The notes: a model not told the origin generated them from the sequence alone. A DNA stretch of 47,306 nucleotides from an uncultured Methanobrevibacter sp. (GCF_900314615.1 NZ_OMWA01000016.1:1-47306), one strand, 5' to 3'. Positions 1 to 7,875 are shown, counted from the first letter of the stretch. A program made the numbers and translations.

Positions 1-68
1 GTGACAGGAATGCCGCTATAAACATCCTTAATGAAGGATTAAAAATCGTCGGGACGACGGTGCAGTAA
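1..68 (+). CDS. tnpB: TnpB C-terminus (IS200/IS605 family), 5' end outside window
   Basis: Reading from base 3, the last 21 codons spell DRNAAINILNEGL followed by KIVGTTVQ and a TAA stop at 66-68. The D-R-N-A-A-x-N-I signature is the third RuvC motif of TnpB, the RNA-guided nuclease of IS200/IS605 transposons, and its Asp is the last catalytic residue. Only this tail is inside the window, so I cannot say whether the rest is intact. The right end of the element follows directly. Confidence 0.8.
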   Translation, partial: DRNAAINILNEGLKIVGTTVQ

Positions 69-150
69 AAATATCCCAAAAAAATACATATCTTTTTTTT
101 GGGTTTGCGAATCCCCGTCTTCTCAAAGACGGGGAAGTTCAATCTTGTAA
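1..150 (+). mobile_element. IS200/IS605-type element, right end with probable omega-RNA 3' part
   Basis: After the tnpB stop come two hairpins. The first pairs CCCAAAAAAA (75-84) with TTTTTTTGGG (94-103). The second pairs CCCCGTCTT (113-121) with AAGACGGGG (126-134) around the loop CTCA, followed by AAGTTCAA. A GC-rich hairpin just inside the right end is what the Y1 transposase of these elements recognises, and the same stretch normally forms the 3' scaffold of the TnpB guide RNA. The outer boundary is estimated at about 140-155, because transposase-like coding sequence resumes on the minus strand there. The left end lies outside the window. Confidence 0.7.
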
Positions 151-911
151 ATCATTAAAGAGTAGGACATTTGGTCTTGGAATTTGTTTATTTTGAATAT
201 TTCTTTTGGAAATATTACTGGTATGATTTTATATTTGTTAATTCCAATTTTATAGTTTTCATAGGAGAAATATCCTCTATCGAAATATATTAGGTCTTTT
301 GGTTTGATTAGGCTTCTTCTTTTGAGTTCTTTTAAAACTTCGTCGAAAATTTTTGAATCATTAGGTGCACCAGGATGGATTAAAATGGAAACTGGTGTAT
401 GGGTGTTCTTTTCGAGGACAACTGTTACTTTATAGCCTATGAAATATCCTTTGGAGTTAGAATATCCGAATTTTAATCTTAATTTTTTCAGATGATTTTG
501 GGAGATATATTTCCTTAAAATATTGATATCGCATTCGACAGGTGTTGCATCAGTAATATAAACATCTTTCTTGTTTTATGAGGTTTAAAAAACTTTCTTA
601 GTATTGAGTTTGTAATATTACAATATATTTCGGAGCTATATCTGCTTAAATACTCATAAAACTTGAGATTCGTCTGTAACCTCAGAAATTCCTGTAAATT
701 TTCTAAGATTAGAAGATCTATTTAACTCATTAACAACATCAGATATCCTATAATTAAAAAATATTTTTAAGTAAATAACAAATTTGGAACGATTTTTAAT
801 ACCATTACGATTATATATGTCTTTTACTTTTTCGTTTTCGATAAATTTAAATACTTTGCCCAATAGAATAAATCTATGGTCGTGTTTGTCATAGTTTAAT
901 CCTGGTTGCAT
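150..911 (-). pseudogene. DDE transposase remnant (DDE_Tnp_1-like), frameshifted and truncated
   Basis: The minus strand opens at ATG 909-911 with 85 codons (MQPGLNYDKHDHRF...) and stops at 654. The protein resumes in a second frame (FYEYLSRYSSEIYCN...), then shifts again near 560-570 into a third frame with DVYITDATPVECD, GYKVTVVLEK, HPGAPNDSKIFDEVL and YFDRGYFSYENYK. TDATP and YFDRGY look like the first and second Asp motifs of an IS4/IS5-type DDE transposase. The C-terminal part with the last acidic residue is missing where the IS605-type right end begins. At least two frameshifts plus truncation make it non-functional. The exact IS family is not assigned. Confidence 0.75.
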
Positions 912-982
912 TTTGAATCACAAATAAATATATGTAACTCATTATTATTAAATTTTATGATTTATCATGACTCTATTTTTTT

Positions 983-1365
983 AATAATAAAAAACTAGCC
1001 AATCCCATTCAAATTAATGAACTTGATATTGTAGTTGGTGAAATAAATAGTGTTTTATGCTAGTTTCATGTATTGATTTTCTAGTACCTTATTATAAGGT
1101 TTCTGCAAAAACCAAATCATACACAGTTACCTTAAAAACCATTGAAGGTTCATCCATTGATGGTAAAACTTACTTTGTAGCAGGTAAAAAAGTAACACTT
1201 AAAGTCAACGGCAAAACATACACTGCAAAAACAAACGCCAAAGGTCAGGCAACCTTCAAAATCACTAACTTGACTAAAAAAGGCAAATTCACTGCAGTTG
1301 TAAAATACGCTGGAAGCAATACCTACAATGCAGTCAGCAAAAAAATAAAATTAACAATCAAGTGA
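983..1365 (+). pseudogene. Adhesin-like protein, C-terminal Ig-like tail remnant
   Basis: From 1057 an ORF of 102 codons ends in a lysine/threonine-rich Ig-like domain (KSYTVTLKTIEGSS, GKKVTLKVNGKTYTAKTN, GQATFKITNL, GKFTAVVKYAG, KIKLTIK). It closely resembles the last domain of the surface protein at 30055-32625. The first about 12 residues look like filler and there is no signal peptide. In another frame (983-1063) a fragment reads ANPIQINELDIVVGEI, typical of repeats in Methanobrevibacter adhesin-like proteins, and ends in a stop. I read this as the eroded tail of a large surface-protein gene whose body was lost next to the transposase debris. A short expressed product from 1057 is possible, but I see no ribosome site. 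Confidence 0.65.
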
Positions 1366-1391
1366 GATTAATTTCTCACTACTCTTTTTTT
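1361..1391 (+). terminator. Hairpin and T-tract terminator after adhesin remnant
   Basis: AGTGAGA (1361-1367) pairs with TCTCACT (1374-1380), followed by a T-rich run from 1383. The hairpin overlaps the stop codon of the adhesin remnant. Its survival suggests the original 3' end of that gene is preserved. Confidence 0.6.
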
Positions 1392-1475
1392 ATTTTTTAA
1401 ATATTCTTGCAATAATTATATTATAAAATGCTCTTTTTTTTGTTCAGTTAATCATTAACTGTTTTGAAAGTAATT

Positions 1476-1527
1476 ATTTTTAAATACTAATGAATCTATA
1501 CTATTTACACTAAATTTTAGGTGATAG
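1476..1527 (+). promoter_or_regulatory. Promoter and ribosome site of the 1529-4068 operon
   Basis: A TATA-like TTTAAATA at 1479-1486 would place transcription start near 1508-1511. AGGTGAT at 1519-1525 lies just before the ATG at 1529 and matches the archaeal anti-Shine-Dalgarno sequence well, so the start is well supported. Confidence 0.55.
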
Positions 1528-1528
1528 T

Positions 1529-2011
1529 ATGGCTCAAATAACTTTCAACGATAAATTACGAGACTCTAAAGATTTGCCGAAAATAGTAGTAGTTGAAAAT
1601 GAAAAGTCCATTAAGATATTTGGCGGTAAAAATATGCTGATAGCTCCTCCGCTTGAATATAATGGCATAATGGCTAAAATTCCTAAAGGAAAGTTAATCA
1701 CTACCCGAGAAATCAGGGAGTTTCTCTCAAAAAAGCATGGTGCAGACTTCACATGTCCGATGACTGCCGGAATATTCATCTCTCTGGCAGCACAGGCAAG
1801 TTTTGAAAGAAATTACAGTAAAATTCCATTCTGGAGAACTTTAAAGTCAGGAGGTGAATTAAATCCGAAATATCCTGGAGGAATCGAATTTCAAAAGGAT
1901 ATGCTTGAATGTGAAGGTCACAAGATTATCATTAAGGGGAGAAAATTTTTAAGGTATTTTGTGGAGGATTATGAAAATAACTTATATGATTTAAGTCAAA
2001 TTAATAAATGA
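1529..2011 (+). CDS. MGMT-like family protein
   Basis: 160 residues. The middle (KIPKGKLITTREIREFLSKK, then HGADFTCPMTAGIF) resembles the winged-helix DNA-binding part of O6-alkylguanine-DNA alkyltransferases and the small 'MGMT family' proteins of anaerobes. IPFWRTLKSGGELNPKYPGG and EGHKIIIKGRKF are further family-like blocks. I see no PCHR active-site motif, so transfer of an alkyl group to a cysteine in the usual way is unlikely; binding or marking of damaged bases (alkyltransferase-like role) is inference. It is the first gene of the operon, with a GGTGAT ribosome site, and its TGA overlaps the start of the ClC gene (ATGA). Confidence 0.7.
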   Translation: MAQITFNDKLRDSKDLPKIVVVENEKSIKIFGGKNMLIAPPLEYNGIMAKIPKGKLITTREIREFLSKKHGADFTCPMTAGIFISLAAQASFERNYSKIPFWRTLKSGGELNPKYPGGIEFQKDMLECEGHKIIIKGRKFLRYFVEDYENNLYDLSQINK

Positions 2012-3567
2012 TGAAAGCTCTTGAAAAAACTCTGAAATCTGTAGTGGAAAATCCCAAATATATTTTTAGACTAACTCTTCAGGGAGTAATGGTCGGTATA
2101 TTTGCAGGACTTATGGTCTGTCTGTATCGTTTTTTACTTTCAGGTTCAGAGCATGTTTTAAGAGACTATTTAAGTATTATTAATGGAAATATTTTTTATA
2201 TTATTATCTTTTTCATTGCCCTGGCTTTAATGGGTCTTTTGATAGATTTTCTAACTAAATGGGAAGTTGACTCTGCCGGAAGCGGTATTCCTCAGGTTTA
2301 TGCTGAGGTAAAAGGGCACATGGAAGCTAACTGGGCAAAAGTTTTATTTTCAAAGATTGTTGCCGGAGTTTTAACAGCTCTCGGCGGTTTGTCATTAGGT
2401 CCTGAAGGCCCGTCAGTTCAGATTGGGGGTATGGCAGGAAAAGGAATAGCGAAACTCTTTAAGGGATCAAAGACTGATGAGCTTAGACTGATTCTGGTCG
2501 GATCTGCAGTAGGTATTACAGCAGCATTCAATGCACCTCTTGCAGGTGTAATATTCGTTTTTGAAGAAATCAATCACGGATTTGACAAGACTCTGGTATT
2601 TATTGCACTAGTCTCTGCAATAGTTTCAGATTTTATATCAAAAGGAATATTTGGTCAGTCTACAATCCTGAATTTCCCTGTTTTAAATATTCCATTGGAG
2701 TCCTACTGGATTTTAATTATACTTGGAGTCGTAATAGGCCTTTTAGGATACGTATACAATATTGGTATGATTAAATCAAGCGATATTGTAAACAACCTTA
2801 AAATTCCATCATGGCTTAAATTTGTACTTGTATTTATGGTATCCGGTGTTGTGGCACTGATGATTCCTGAAATAAGTGATGGAGGACACTTCATGATGGA
2901 TATGCTGGATATAGCTATTCCATCTTTAAGCGTTTTACTTTTGCTTTTGGTTTTAAAATATGTATTTTCCATGTTTTCATTCTCATCAGGAGCTCCTGGA
3001 GGCATATTCCTGCCTATTCTGGTATTGGGTGCATATATTGGTGCCGTATTCGGGTCAATTGTTGTTCCAACTTTCGGATGGCAGCATGATTTGATTTACA
3101 GGTTCATAATTATCTCAATGGCAGGATTTTTTGCAGCTACCGTTCGCTCACCGATTACAGGTATCGTTCTTTTGGCGGAGATGTGCGGTTCAACAGAATC
3201 CCTTGTTGCAATGATTATCGTTTCACTGATTGCTTATGTAATCCCTACCCTTTTAGGCAATGAACCGATTTATGAATCACTTTATGACAGACTGCTTTTA
3301 AAGAAAAACCGAGAATTTGTCAAAAAGCCTTCCAAACATGTTTTAAGCGAATATGTTGTTCCTCTTGACTGCAATTACATTAACTTCAAGATTAAAGACA
3401 TTCCGTTTCCGAAAAATGCAATAGTAGTATCAGTAATAAGAAATGGAAGATATATTATTCCAACTGAAGATTTCCATATCAAATATTCAGACCAGATTCA
3501 GATTTTAACAGACAGCAACGATTATCCTTATGTTAGAGAAGAAATTGAAGAGCTATTCGGTGGTTAA
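2008..3567 (+). CDS. ClC-family H+/Cl- exchanger with C-terminal RCK_C (TrkA-C) domain
   Basis: 519 residues with about ten membrane segments. The ClC signatures are in order: GSGIPQ (canonical GSGIPE), GPEGP with the gating Glu at residue 133, VFEEINHG (Glu 186/187, where proton-coupled exchangers keep the internal proton glutamate), GGIFLP, and PIYESLY with the Tyr that lines the anion site. The conserved internal Glu argues for an exchanger rather than a channel. The last about 75 residues (EYVVPLDCNYINFKIKDIPF, IPTEDFHIKYSDQIQIL) look like an RCK_C/TrkA-C ligand-binding domain, suggesting gating by a small molecule or ion. It starts inside the stop of the preceding gene (4-base overlap) and abuts the next one, so the three are probably translationally coupled. 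Confidence 0.9.
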   Translation: MMKALEKTLKSVVENPKYIFRLTLQGVMVGIFAGLMVCLYRFLLSGSEHVLRDYLSIINGNIFYIIIFFIALALMGLLIDFLTKWEVDSAGSGIPQVYAEVKGHMEANWAKVLFSKIVAGVLTALGGLSLGPEGPSVQIGGMAGKGIAKLFKGSKTDELRLILVGSAVGITAAFNAPLAGVIFVFEEINHGFDKTLVFIALVSAIVSDFISKGIFGQSTILNFPVLNIPLESYWILIILGVVIGLLGYVYNIGMIKSSDIVNNLKIPSWLKFVLVFMVSGVVALMIPEISDGGHFMMDMLDIAIPSLSVLLLLLVLKYVFSMFSFSSGAPGGIFLPILVLGAYIGAVFGSIVVPTFGWQHDLIYRFIIISMAGFFAATVRSPITGIVLLAEMCGSTESLVAMIIVSLIAYVIPTLLGNEPIYESLYDRLLLKKNREFVKKPSKHVLSEYVVPLDCNYINFKIKDIPFPKNAIVVSVIRNGRYIIPTEDFHIKYSDQIQILTDSNDYPYVREEIEELFGG

Positions 3568-4068
3568 ATGAGTTTAATTTTTAAAAGACATAGTGTACGT
3601 AAATTTAAAGATGAAATTGTTCCAGATGATGTGATTGAAAACCTGCTTAAAGCAGGTATGCAGGCACCTTCATCATGCAATTCCCAGCCATGGGAATTTG
3701 TTGTCGTTTCAAAAGATGAAGATAAAAAAGCAATTTCTCAGATGCATCAGTTTGCAAAGCCGGCAGCAGGTGCATCCCATCTGATAATTACTTTGGGAAA
3801 CTTAAATGAGGCAAAAGTCATCGGAATGATTGAACAGGACCTTGGAGCATGCAATGAAAACATCCTGCTTCAGGCAACACATGAGGGCTTGGGTGCCGTA
3901 TGGCTGGGTTTTCATCCGATAGAAGATCGTACATTAAGATTAAAGGAGTACTTGGATATTCCTGATTACTGCATTCCATTTTCAGTAATATGTGTCGGTT
4001 ATCCGGCAGTAGAAAGTCAAGTGTGCCTTAGATATGACAAATCAAAGGTTCATTTTGACCGATATTGA
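3568..4068 (+). CDS. Nitroreductase family protein
   Basis: 166 residues, starting at the base after the ClC stop (TAAATG). RHSVRKFKDE at the N-terminus and AGMQAPSSCNSQPWEF are the FMN-binding signatures of the nitroreductase superfamily. GLGAVWLGFHP and CVGYP match the second half. Family members are FMN-dependent NAD(P)H oxidoreductases acting as dimers; the substrate cannot be told from the sequence. It has no ribosome site of its own beyond the upstream gene's end, consistent with coupling to the ClC gene. Confidence 0.9.
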   Translation: MSLIFKRHSVRKFKDEIVPDDVIENLLKAGMQAPSSCNSQPWEFVVVSKDEDKKAISQMHQFAKPAAGASHLIITLGNLNEAKVIGMIEQDLGACNENILLQATHEGLGAVWLGFHPIEDRTLRLKEYLDIPDYCIPFSVICVGYPAVESQVCLRYDKSKVHFDRY

Positions 4069-4083
4069 ATAGTGTTAATTATT

Positions 4084-4091
4084 TTTATATA
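4084..4091 (+). promoter_or_regulatory. TATA box of the DUF285 repeat protein gene
   Basis: A perfect TTTATATA. It predicts transcription start near 4113-4117. That excludes the far-upstream start at 4097 and supports the ATG at 4139. Confidence 0.6.
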
Positions 4092-4138
4092 GTCCATTGT
4101 ACAAAATTATTATTTGTATTTATTTTTTAGATGATGAC

Positions 4139-6745
4139 ATGATTAGTAAAGAGCTTAGAGAATTTGAGATGCTGAATACTACAACTCAGAGTATTTATGA
4201 ATTGAATGAGTTAAATGTACTTATTATCCTTAAGGACGGTTCCAATTTAACCAGCTGGGATTTCGTAGATAATATGGATGATGTTATCTATGTTACTGAA
4301 GATCTGTTTGGAAAAACTGATTTGGCAGGACGATATGCTGGTCTTAAGAATCTAAAGGCAATAATAGCTTTCGGTTTCGGTGATGTCCATAATATGGAAG
4401 GAATGTTTCGGGGATGTGAATCCCTATCGGACATTACCTCATTAAAATCATGGGATGTCTCAAATGTGGAAAATATGGCCAGCATGTTTGAAGGATGTCA
4501 GTCTCTAAGCGATATTTCAGCACTTTCTGGCTGGAACGTTTCCAGTCTTAAAAACATGGGAAACATGTTCTGGTATTGTGCCAGTCTTGAAGATTTGGAT
4601 GCACTTAAGGACTGGGATGTAAGCAATGTCGAGGATATGCACTACATATTTTCTGACTGCGTCTCTCTGAGCGATATTTCCGCTTTAAAAAAATGGGACG
4701 TATCCAATGTATCTGATATGGCATGCATATTTGACTACTGTGTCTCTCTTGAAGACATTTCTGCCCTGAAAAACTGGGATTTGTCCAGTGCATTCAACAT
4801 AACTGCAATGTTTAGGGGATGTGAATCACTGAAAAGCATTTCAGCTTTGAAAAACTGGGACTTGTCCGGGATGAGCAACAATTCATCACTTTTATCTTTA
4901 TTTACTGACTGCACTTCCCTAAAGGATATTTCTGCTTTGAAAAACTGGGATTTATCAAATATAACCAGAATCAGCAGGCTTTTTGACGGTTGCAGTTCAA
5001 TTTCAAACATTTCCGCATTGAAAAACTGGGATGTTTCAAAGGTTACAGATATGGAAGGTGTCTTTAACGGCTGTGAATCCATAACAGACATCTCCGCTTT
5101 AAAGGACTGGGATGTTGGCAGTGTCAAAAACATGACTGAAATGTTTTGCGGCTGCACATCACTGACAGACATATCTGCTCTAAAATCATGGGATATTGCA
5201 AATGTTAATGAAATGGAGGATTTATTCAACTCATGTGAAGCATTGACTGACATCACACCTCTTGTATCATGGGACATTTCCAATATAAAAAGCTTAACTG
5301 GTATTTTTGCAGGTTGCGAATCATTGACTGACGCTTCATCACTTTTCAGCTGGAACACATCCAATGTAAAGACAATGGAAAGTCTCTTTGACGGATGCGA
5401 ATCACTGACTGACATTTCAGGACTTGAAAAATGGGATGTGTCTAATATAGTAAACATAAATGACATGTTTCGTGACTGCAAGGCACTTGAAAATACTAAT
5501 TCACTTGACTTCTGGATATTGGATGAGATTCAGTATGCAGATAATGTTTTTGAAAACTGTGAAAACATTAAAATCTATCCGATGTGGTGTCCAAGCGGTG
5601 TATTTAAAGGAAGCAGCAAATATCTTCTTGAATTCAACAGTTTAAATAAAATTACTGATAATATCTTTAATTTGAGAGATTTTGAAGTTTTAATCATATT
5701 AAAGGACGGTACAAACCTGACCAGCTGGGATAAGGTTGAAAACAGGCAGGACATTTTATATGTCAATGAGGATTTATCAGGCGTAACCGATTTGACCGAA
5801 CATTATGCAGGTCTTACATCTCTAAAGGCAGTATTTGCGTATGGTGTCGACAGCGCCGAGAAAATGACTGGAATGTTTGCCAAATGCCAGTCTTTAGAAG
5901 ATATTTCATTTTTAAAGCTGTGGGATGTCTCCAATGTGGAAGATATGAAATTCATGTTCCATGACTGCAAATTCCTCAATAATCTAACACCAATTTCCTC
6001 ATGGGATGTATCAAAGGTTAAAGACATGAACGGGCTGTTTTTAGGATGCCTGTCACTGGTTGATGTGCCTTTAAGCAACTGGAACGTTGAAAATGTACAG
6101 TTTATGAGAGCAATGTTCTGGAACTGTATATCTCTTGTAAATATTCTTTCTTTAGGAAGCTGGAACGTTGGAAATGTTGAAAACATGAACGGAATGTTTT
6201 TCGGATGCATTTCCATAGAAAACTTCTCATCCCTTGCCGGCTGGAATGTTTCTAATGTAAATGTCATGTCCGGAATGTTTGAACACTGCAGGGCACTTGT
6301 AAATGCTTCTCCAATGGCCAGTTGGGATGTCAGCAATGTAAGTTCCATGGACCATATGTTCTTTGACTGTGAAAAACTTGAGGACGGATCTGTTCTTGAT
6401 AATTGGAATGTTGAAAAACTTGAAAAAATGGACTTGATTTTTGAAGGATGCCGCTCTTTAAAACAGTATCCGAAATGGTTTTTATTGGCACTTCAAAGAC
6501 AGCAGGAAATGATAGAGCAAAAAATCAGACAGGAACAGGAAGAAGAATTAAAACAAAAGCTTAAAGAAGAGCAGGAAAAAGAGGCTATTAAGCAGAAGCT
6601 TAAAGAGAAAGAAGAACTGGAAAAAGAGGCTATTAAGCAGAAGCTTAAGGAAAAAGAAGAATTGGCAAATAATGAAAAGGAAGCTATTAGGCAGAAGCTT
6701 AAGGAAAAGCATGAACTTGAAAAAGAGCCAAATCAAGATTCATGA
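4139..6745 (+). CDS. BspA-type DUF285 leucine-rich-repeat-like protein, no signal peptide
   Basis: 868 residues from the ATG at 4139; the reading frame opens at 4097, but that start precedes the predicted transcript start. The body is about 23 tandem units of about 27 residues with the pattern LKxWDVSNVxxMxxMFxGCxSLxDISA, the BspA-type DUF285 repeat. Two arrays of about 15 and 8 units are each introduced by the same about 70-residue cap (LIILKDGxNLTSW ... DLTEHYAGL), so the protein is an internal duplication of cap plus repeats. The last about 80 residues are a charged, coiled-coil-like tail of K/E/Q repeats (EAIKQKLKEKEELEKEAIKQ). Most BspA-like proteins are exported; here I see neither signal peptide nor membrane segment, so a cytoplasmic binding role is more likely. 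Partner unknown. Confidence 0.8.
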   Translation: MISKELREFEMLNTTTQSIYELNELNVLIILKDGSNLTSWDFVDNMDDVIYVTEDLFGKTDLAGRYAGLKNLKAIIAFGFGDVHNMEGMFRGCESLSDITSLKSWDVSNVENMASMFEGCQSLSDISALSGWNVSSLKNMGNMFWYCASLEDLDALKDWDVSNVEDMHYIFSDCVSLSDISALKKWDVSNVSDMACIFDYCVSLEDISALKNWDLSSAFNITAMFRGCESLKSISALKNWDLSGMSNNSSLLSLFTDCTSLKDISALKNWDLSNITRISRLFDGCSSISNISALKNWDVSKVTDMEGVFNGCESITDISALKDWDVGSVKNMTEMFCGCTSLTDISALKSWDIANVNEMEDLFNSCEALTDITPLVSWDISNIKSLTGIFAGCESLTDASSLFSWNTSNVKTMESLFDGCESLTDISGLEKWDVSNIVNINDMFRDCKALENTNSLDFWILDEIQYADNVFENCENIKIYPMWCPSGVFKGSSKYLLEFNSLNKITDNIFNLRDFEVLIILKDGTNLTSWDKVENRQDILYVNEDLSGVTDLTEHYAGLTSLKAVFAYGVDSAEKMTGMFAKCQSLEDISFLKLWDVSNVEDMKFMFHDCKFLNNLTPISSWDVSKVKDMNGLFLGCLSLVDVPLSNWNVENVQFMRAMFWNCISLVNILSLGSWNVGNVENMNGMFFGCISIENFSSLAGWNVSNVNVMSGMFEHCRALVNASPMASWDVSNVSSMDHMFFDCEKLEDGSVLDNWNVEKLEKMDLIFEGCRSLKQYPKWFLLALQRQQEMIEQKIRQEQEEELKQKLKEEQEKEAIKQKLKEKEELEKEAIKQKLKEKEELANNEKEAIRQKLKEKHELEKEPNQDS
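4378..6474 (+). repeat. Tandem DUF285 repeats at protein level (period about 81 bp), two arrays
   Basis: Units of about 81 bases encode the 27-residue repeats. The first array runs to about 5610. A second copy of the N-terminal cap spans about 5640-5860, and the second array continues to about 6474. Units differ at many codons, so this is an old protein-level repeat and not a fresh DNA tandem array. Confidence 0.75.
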
Positions 6746-6856
6746 TTTCTTATTTTTTCATAAGTTTTAATTTTTTGCAAATAGGCAGTAATAAATAGAT
6801 TTCACATGTGGATTGTATGATTATAGCTATCGAGGTATTTGCTGTGTCGTATTTGG

Positions 6857-7396
6857 CTATTTTTCAAGTGTTTTTTTGATTTCATCAATTAATTCGCTGA
6901 CTTGTTTTTCACAATTTTTATCAACTTCAATAGCTTTTTTAAAGCAATCCAGTGAATCCTGTAGTTTATTTTCGTTTTTTAATTCCATTCCTTCCTGAAT
7001 TAACCTGTTTGCTTCATCGCTATATTCATCGGCATGTATGTCATTTTCAAGATTTCCTTTAAGAATTGATATGATATTTTTAAAATCAGGATTCAATTTC
7101 AATGCTTTATCAAAATAAACCATTGCTTTTTCACTGTCATTTTTATGTTTTAAAATAATTCCTTTGTTTAAAAGAGCAGAAAGATTTTCACAAATTTCTA
7201 AAGACTGGTCAAAGCATTTTTCCGCTTCATCAATTCTTTTAAGTTTCATCAGTGTTGATCCTTTGCCGGTTATTGCATCAATATTTTCGGGCTCAACTCT
7301 TAGAACTTCCTCAAAAATAGTCAGAGCTTTGTTGCTGTCATTGTGGATGTAATCATAAGCTTTTTTAATTTTTTCTGTAATATATTCTTCTTGCAC
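6857..7396 (-). CDS. Tetratricopeptide repeat (TPR) protein
   Basis: 179 residues starting at GTG (7394-7396), with a GGGGAT ribosome site just upstream on the minus strand. It shows about four TPR units, such as NKALTIFEEVLRVEPENIDA, EKCFDQSLEICENLSALLNK, EKAMVYFDKALKLNPDF and DSLDCFKKAIEVDKNC. It has no signal peptide or membrane segment, so it is a cytoplasmic protein-protein interaction scaffold; the partner is unknown. It converges on the DUF285 gene with about 110 bases between the stops. Confidence 0.85.
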   Translation of the reverse strand: MQEEYITEKIKKAYDYIHNDSNKALTIFEEVLRVEPENIDAITGKGSTLMKLKRIDEAEKCFDQSLEICENLSALLNKGIILKHKNDSEKAMVYFDKALKLNPDFKNIISILKGNLENDIHADEYSDEANRLIQEGMELKNENKLQDSLDCFKKAIEVDKNCEKQVSELIDEIKKTLEK

Positions 7397-7530
7397 GAAA
7401 ATCCCCTATGCAAATTAATTTTTTAAAAAATGAATTTTAAAAAAGATTTAAACTTAATGAGGGGTAGATAATTTTCATATTATCTTCAATTTAATTCCTT
7501 TTTTAGATAAGGTTAATCATTATTTAACAC

Positions 7531-7538
7531 TTATATAA
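7531..7538 (+). promoter_or_regulatory. TATA-like box upstream of the small ORF at 7588
   Basis: TTATATAA at 7531-7538 would start a transcript near 7560, about 28 bases before the GTG at 7588. Confidence 0.35.
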
Positions 7539-7587
7539 TAATATAACTATTTAAAATAATAAGTCACATAAAGAAAAAACTTTAATC

Positions 7588-7788
7588 GTGTTAAATAATT
7601 TGGATTATAGAAATAAGATAAGATTTAATTTAGTGTTCTGTTTGATGATTATAGTATGGAACTTTAAATCTTCAGGCAGTTTCCATGATATTTCGAAAGA
7701 TGCTGTATTGAATGCATTACTATTTGCAGCAGTTCTCAACTTCTATAAGTTGTGGCAGTTCAATACCTATCACAGAAAAATATTATGA
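7588..7788 (+). CDS. Small hypothetical membrane-like ORF
   Basis: 66 codons from GTG 7588, not recognised. It contains two hydrophobic stretches (FNLVFCLMIIVW and AVLNALLFAAVLNFYKLW) separated by a polar loop, compatible with a small two-helix membrane protein. A TATA-like box lies about 50 bases upstream, but there is no clear ribosome site. It sits alone between the TPR gene and the signalling operon. It may be a decayed fragment instead. Confidence 0.3.
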   Translation: MLNNLDYRNKIRFNLVFCLMIIVWNFKSSGSFHDISKDAVLNALLFAAVLNFYKLWQFNTYHRKIL

Positions 7789-7855
7789 ATATCCAATGAC
7801 CAAAAGGCCGATAGATAATATTTTAAATAATGTTAAAGATAAGTTAAAGTAGTAT

Positions 7856-7875
7856 ATTGTAAACCAGTTTACAAT
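7856..7875 (+). promoter_or_regulatory. Perfect 9-bp inverted repeat, candidate operator of the 7903-13061 operon
   Basis: ATTGTAAAC (7856-7864), a CA spacer and GTTTACAAT (7867-7875) form a perfect dyad 27 bases before the ATG at 7903. A weak TATA-like AGTATATT overlaps its left edge (7851-7858). The position suits a repressor or other dimeric regulator; the winged-helix/FHA protein encoded in the same operon is one candidate binder, which is inference. Confidence 0.45.

Noticed and set aside
4097..4138. Upstream start of the DUF285 gene giving a hydrophobic N-terminus (MYKIIICIYFLDDD)
   Set aside because: The TATA box at 4084-4091 puts transcription start after 4097, and the stretch is too short for a convincing signal peptide.
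4735..5481. A 248-codon open frame on the minus strand
   Set aside because: It is the antisense shadow of the DUF285 repeats. Its own repeat pattern (SFKAEMSVSDSQP) simply mirrors the period of the sense gene.
4378..6474. Regular spacing that could suggest a CRISPR array or DNA satellite
   Set aside because: The period of about 81 bases is a 27-codon protein repeat in an open frame, with diverged DNA between units and no identical direct repeats.
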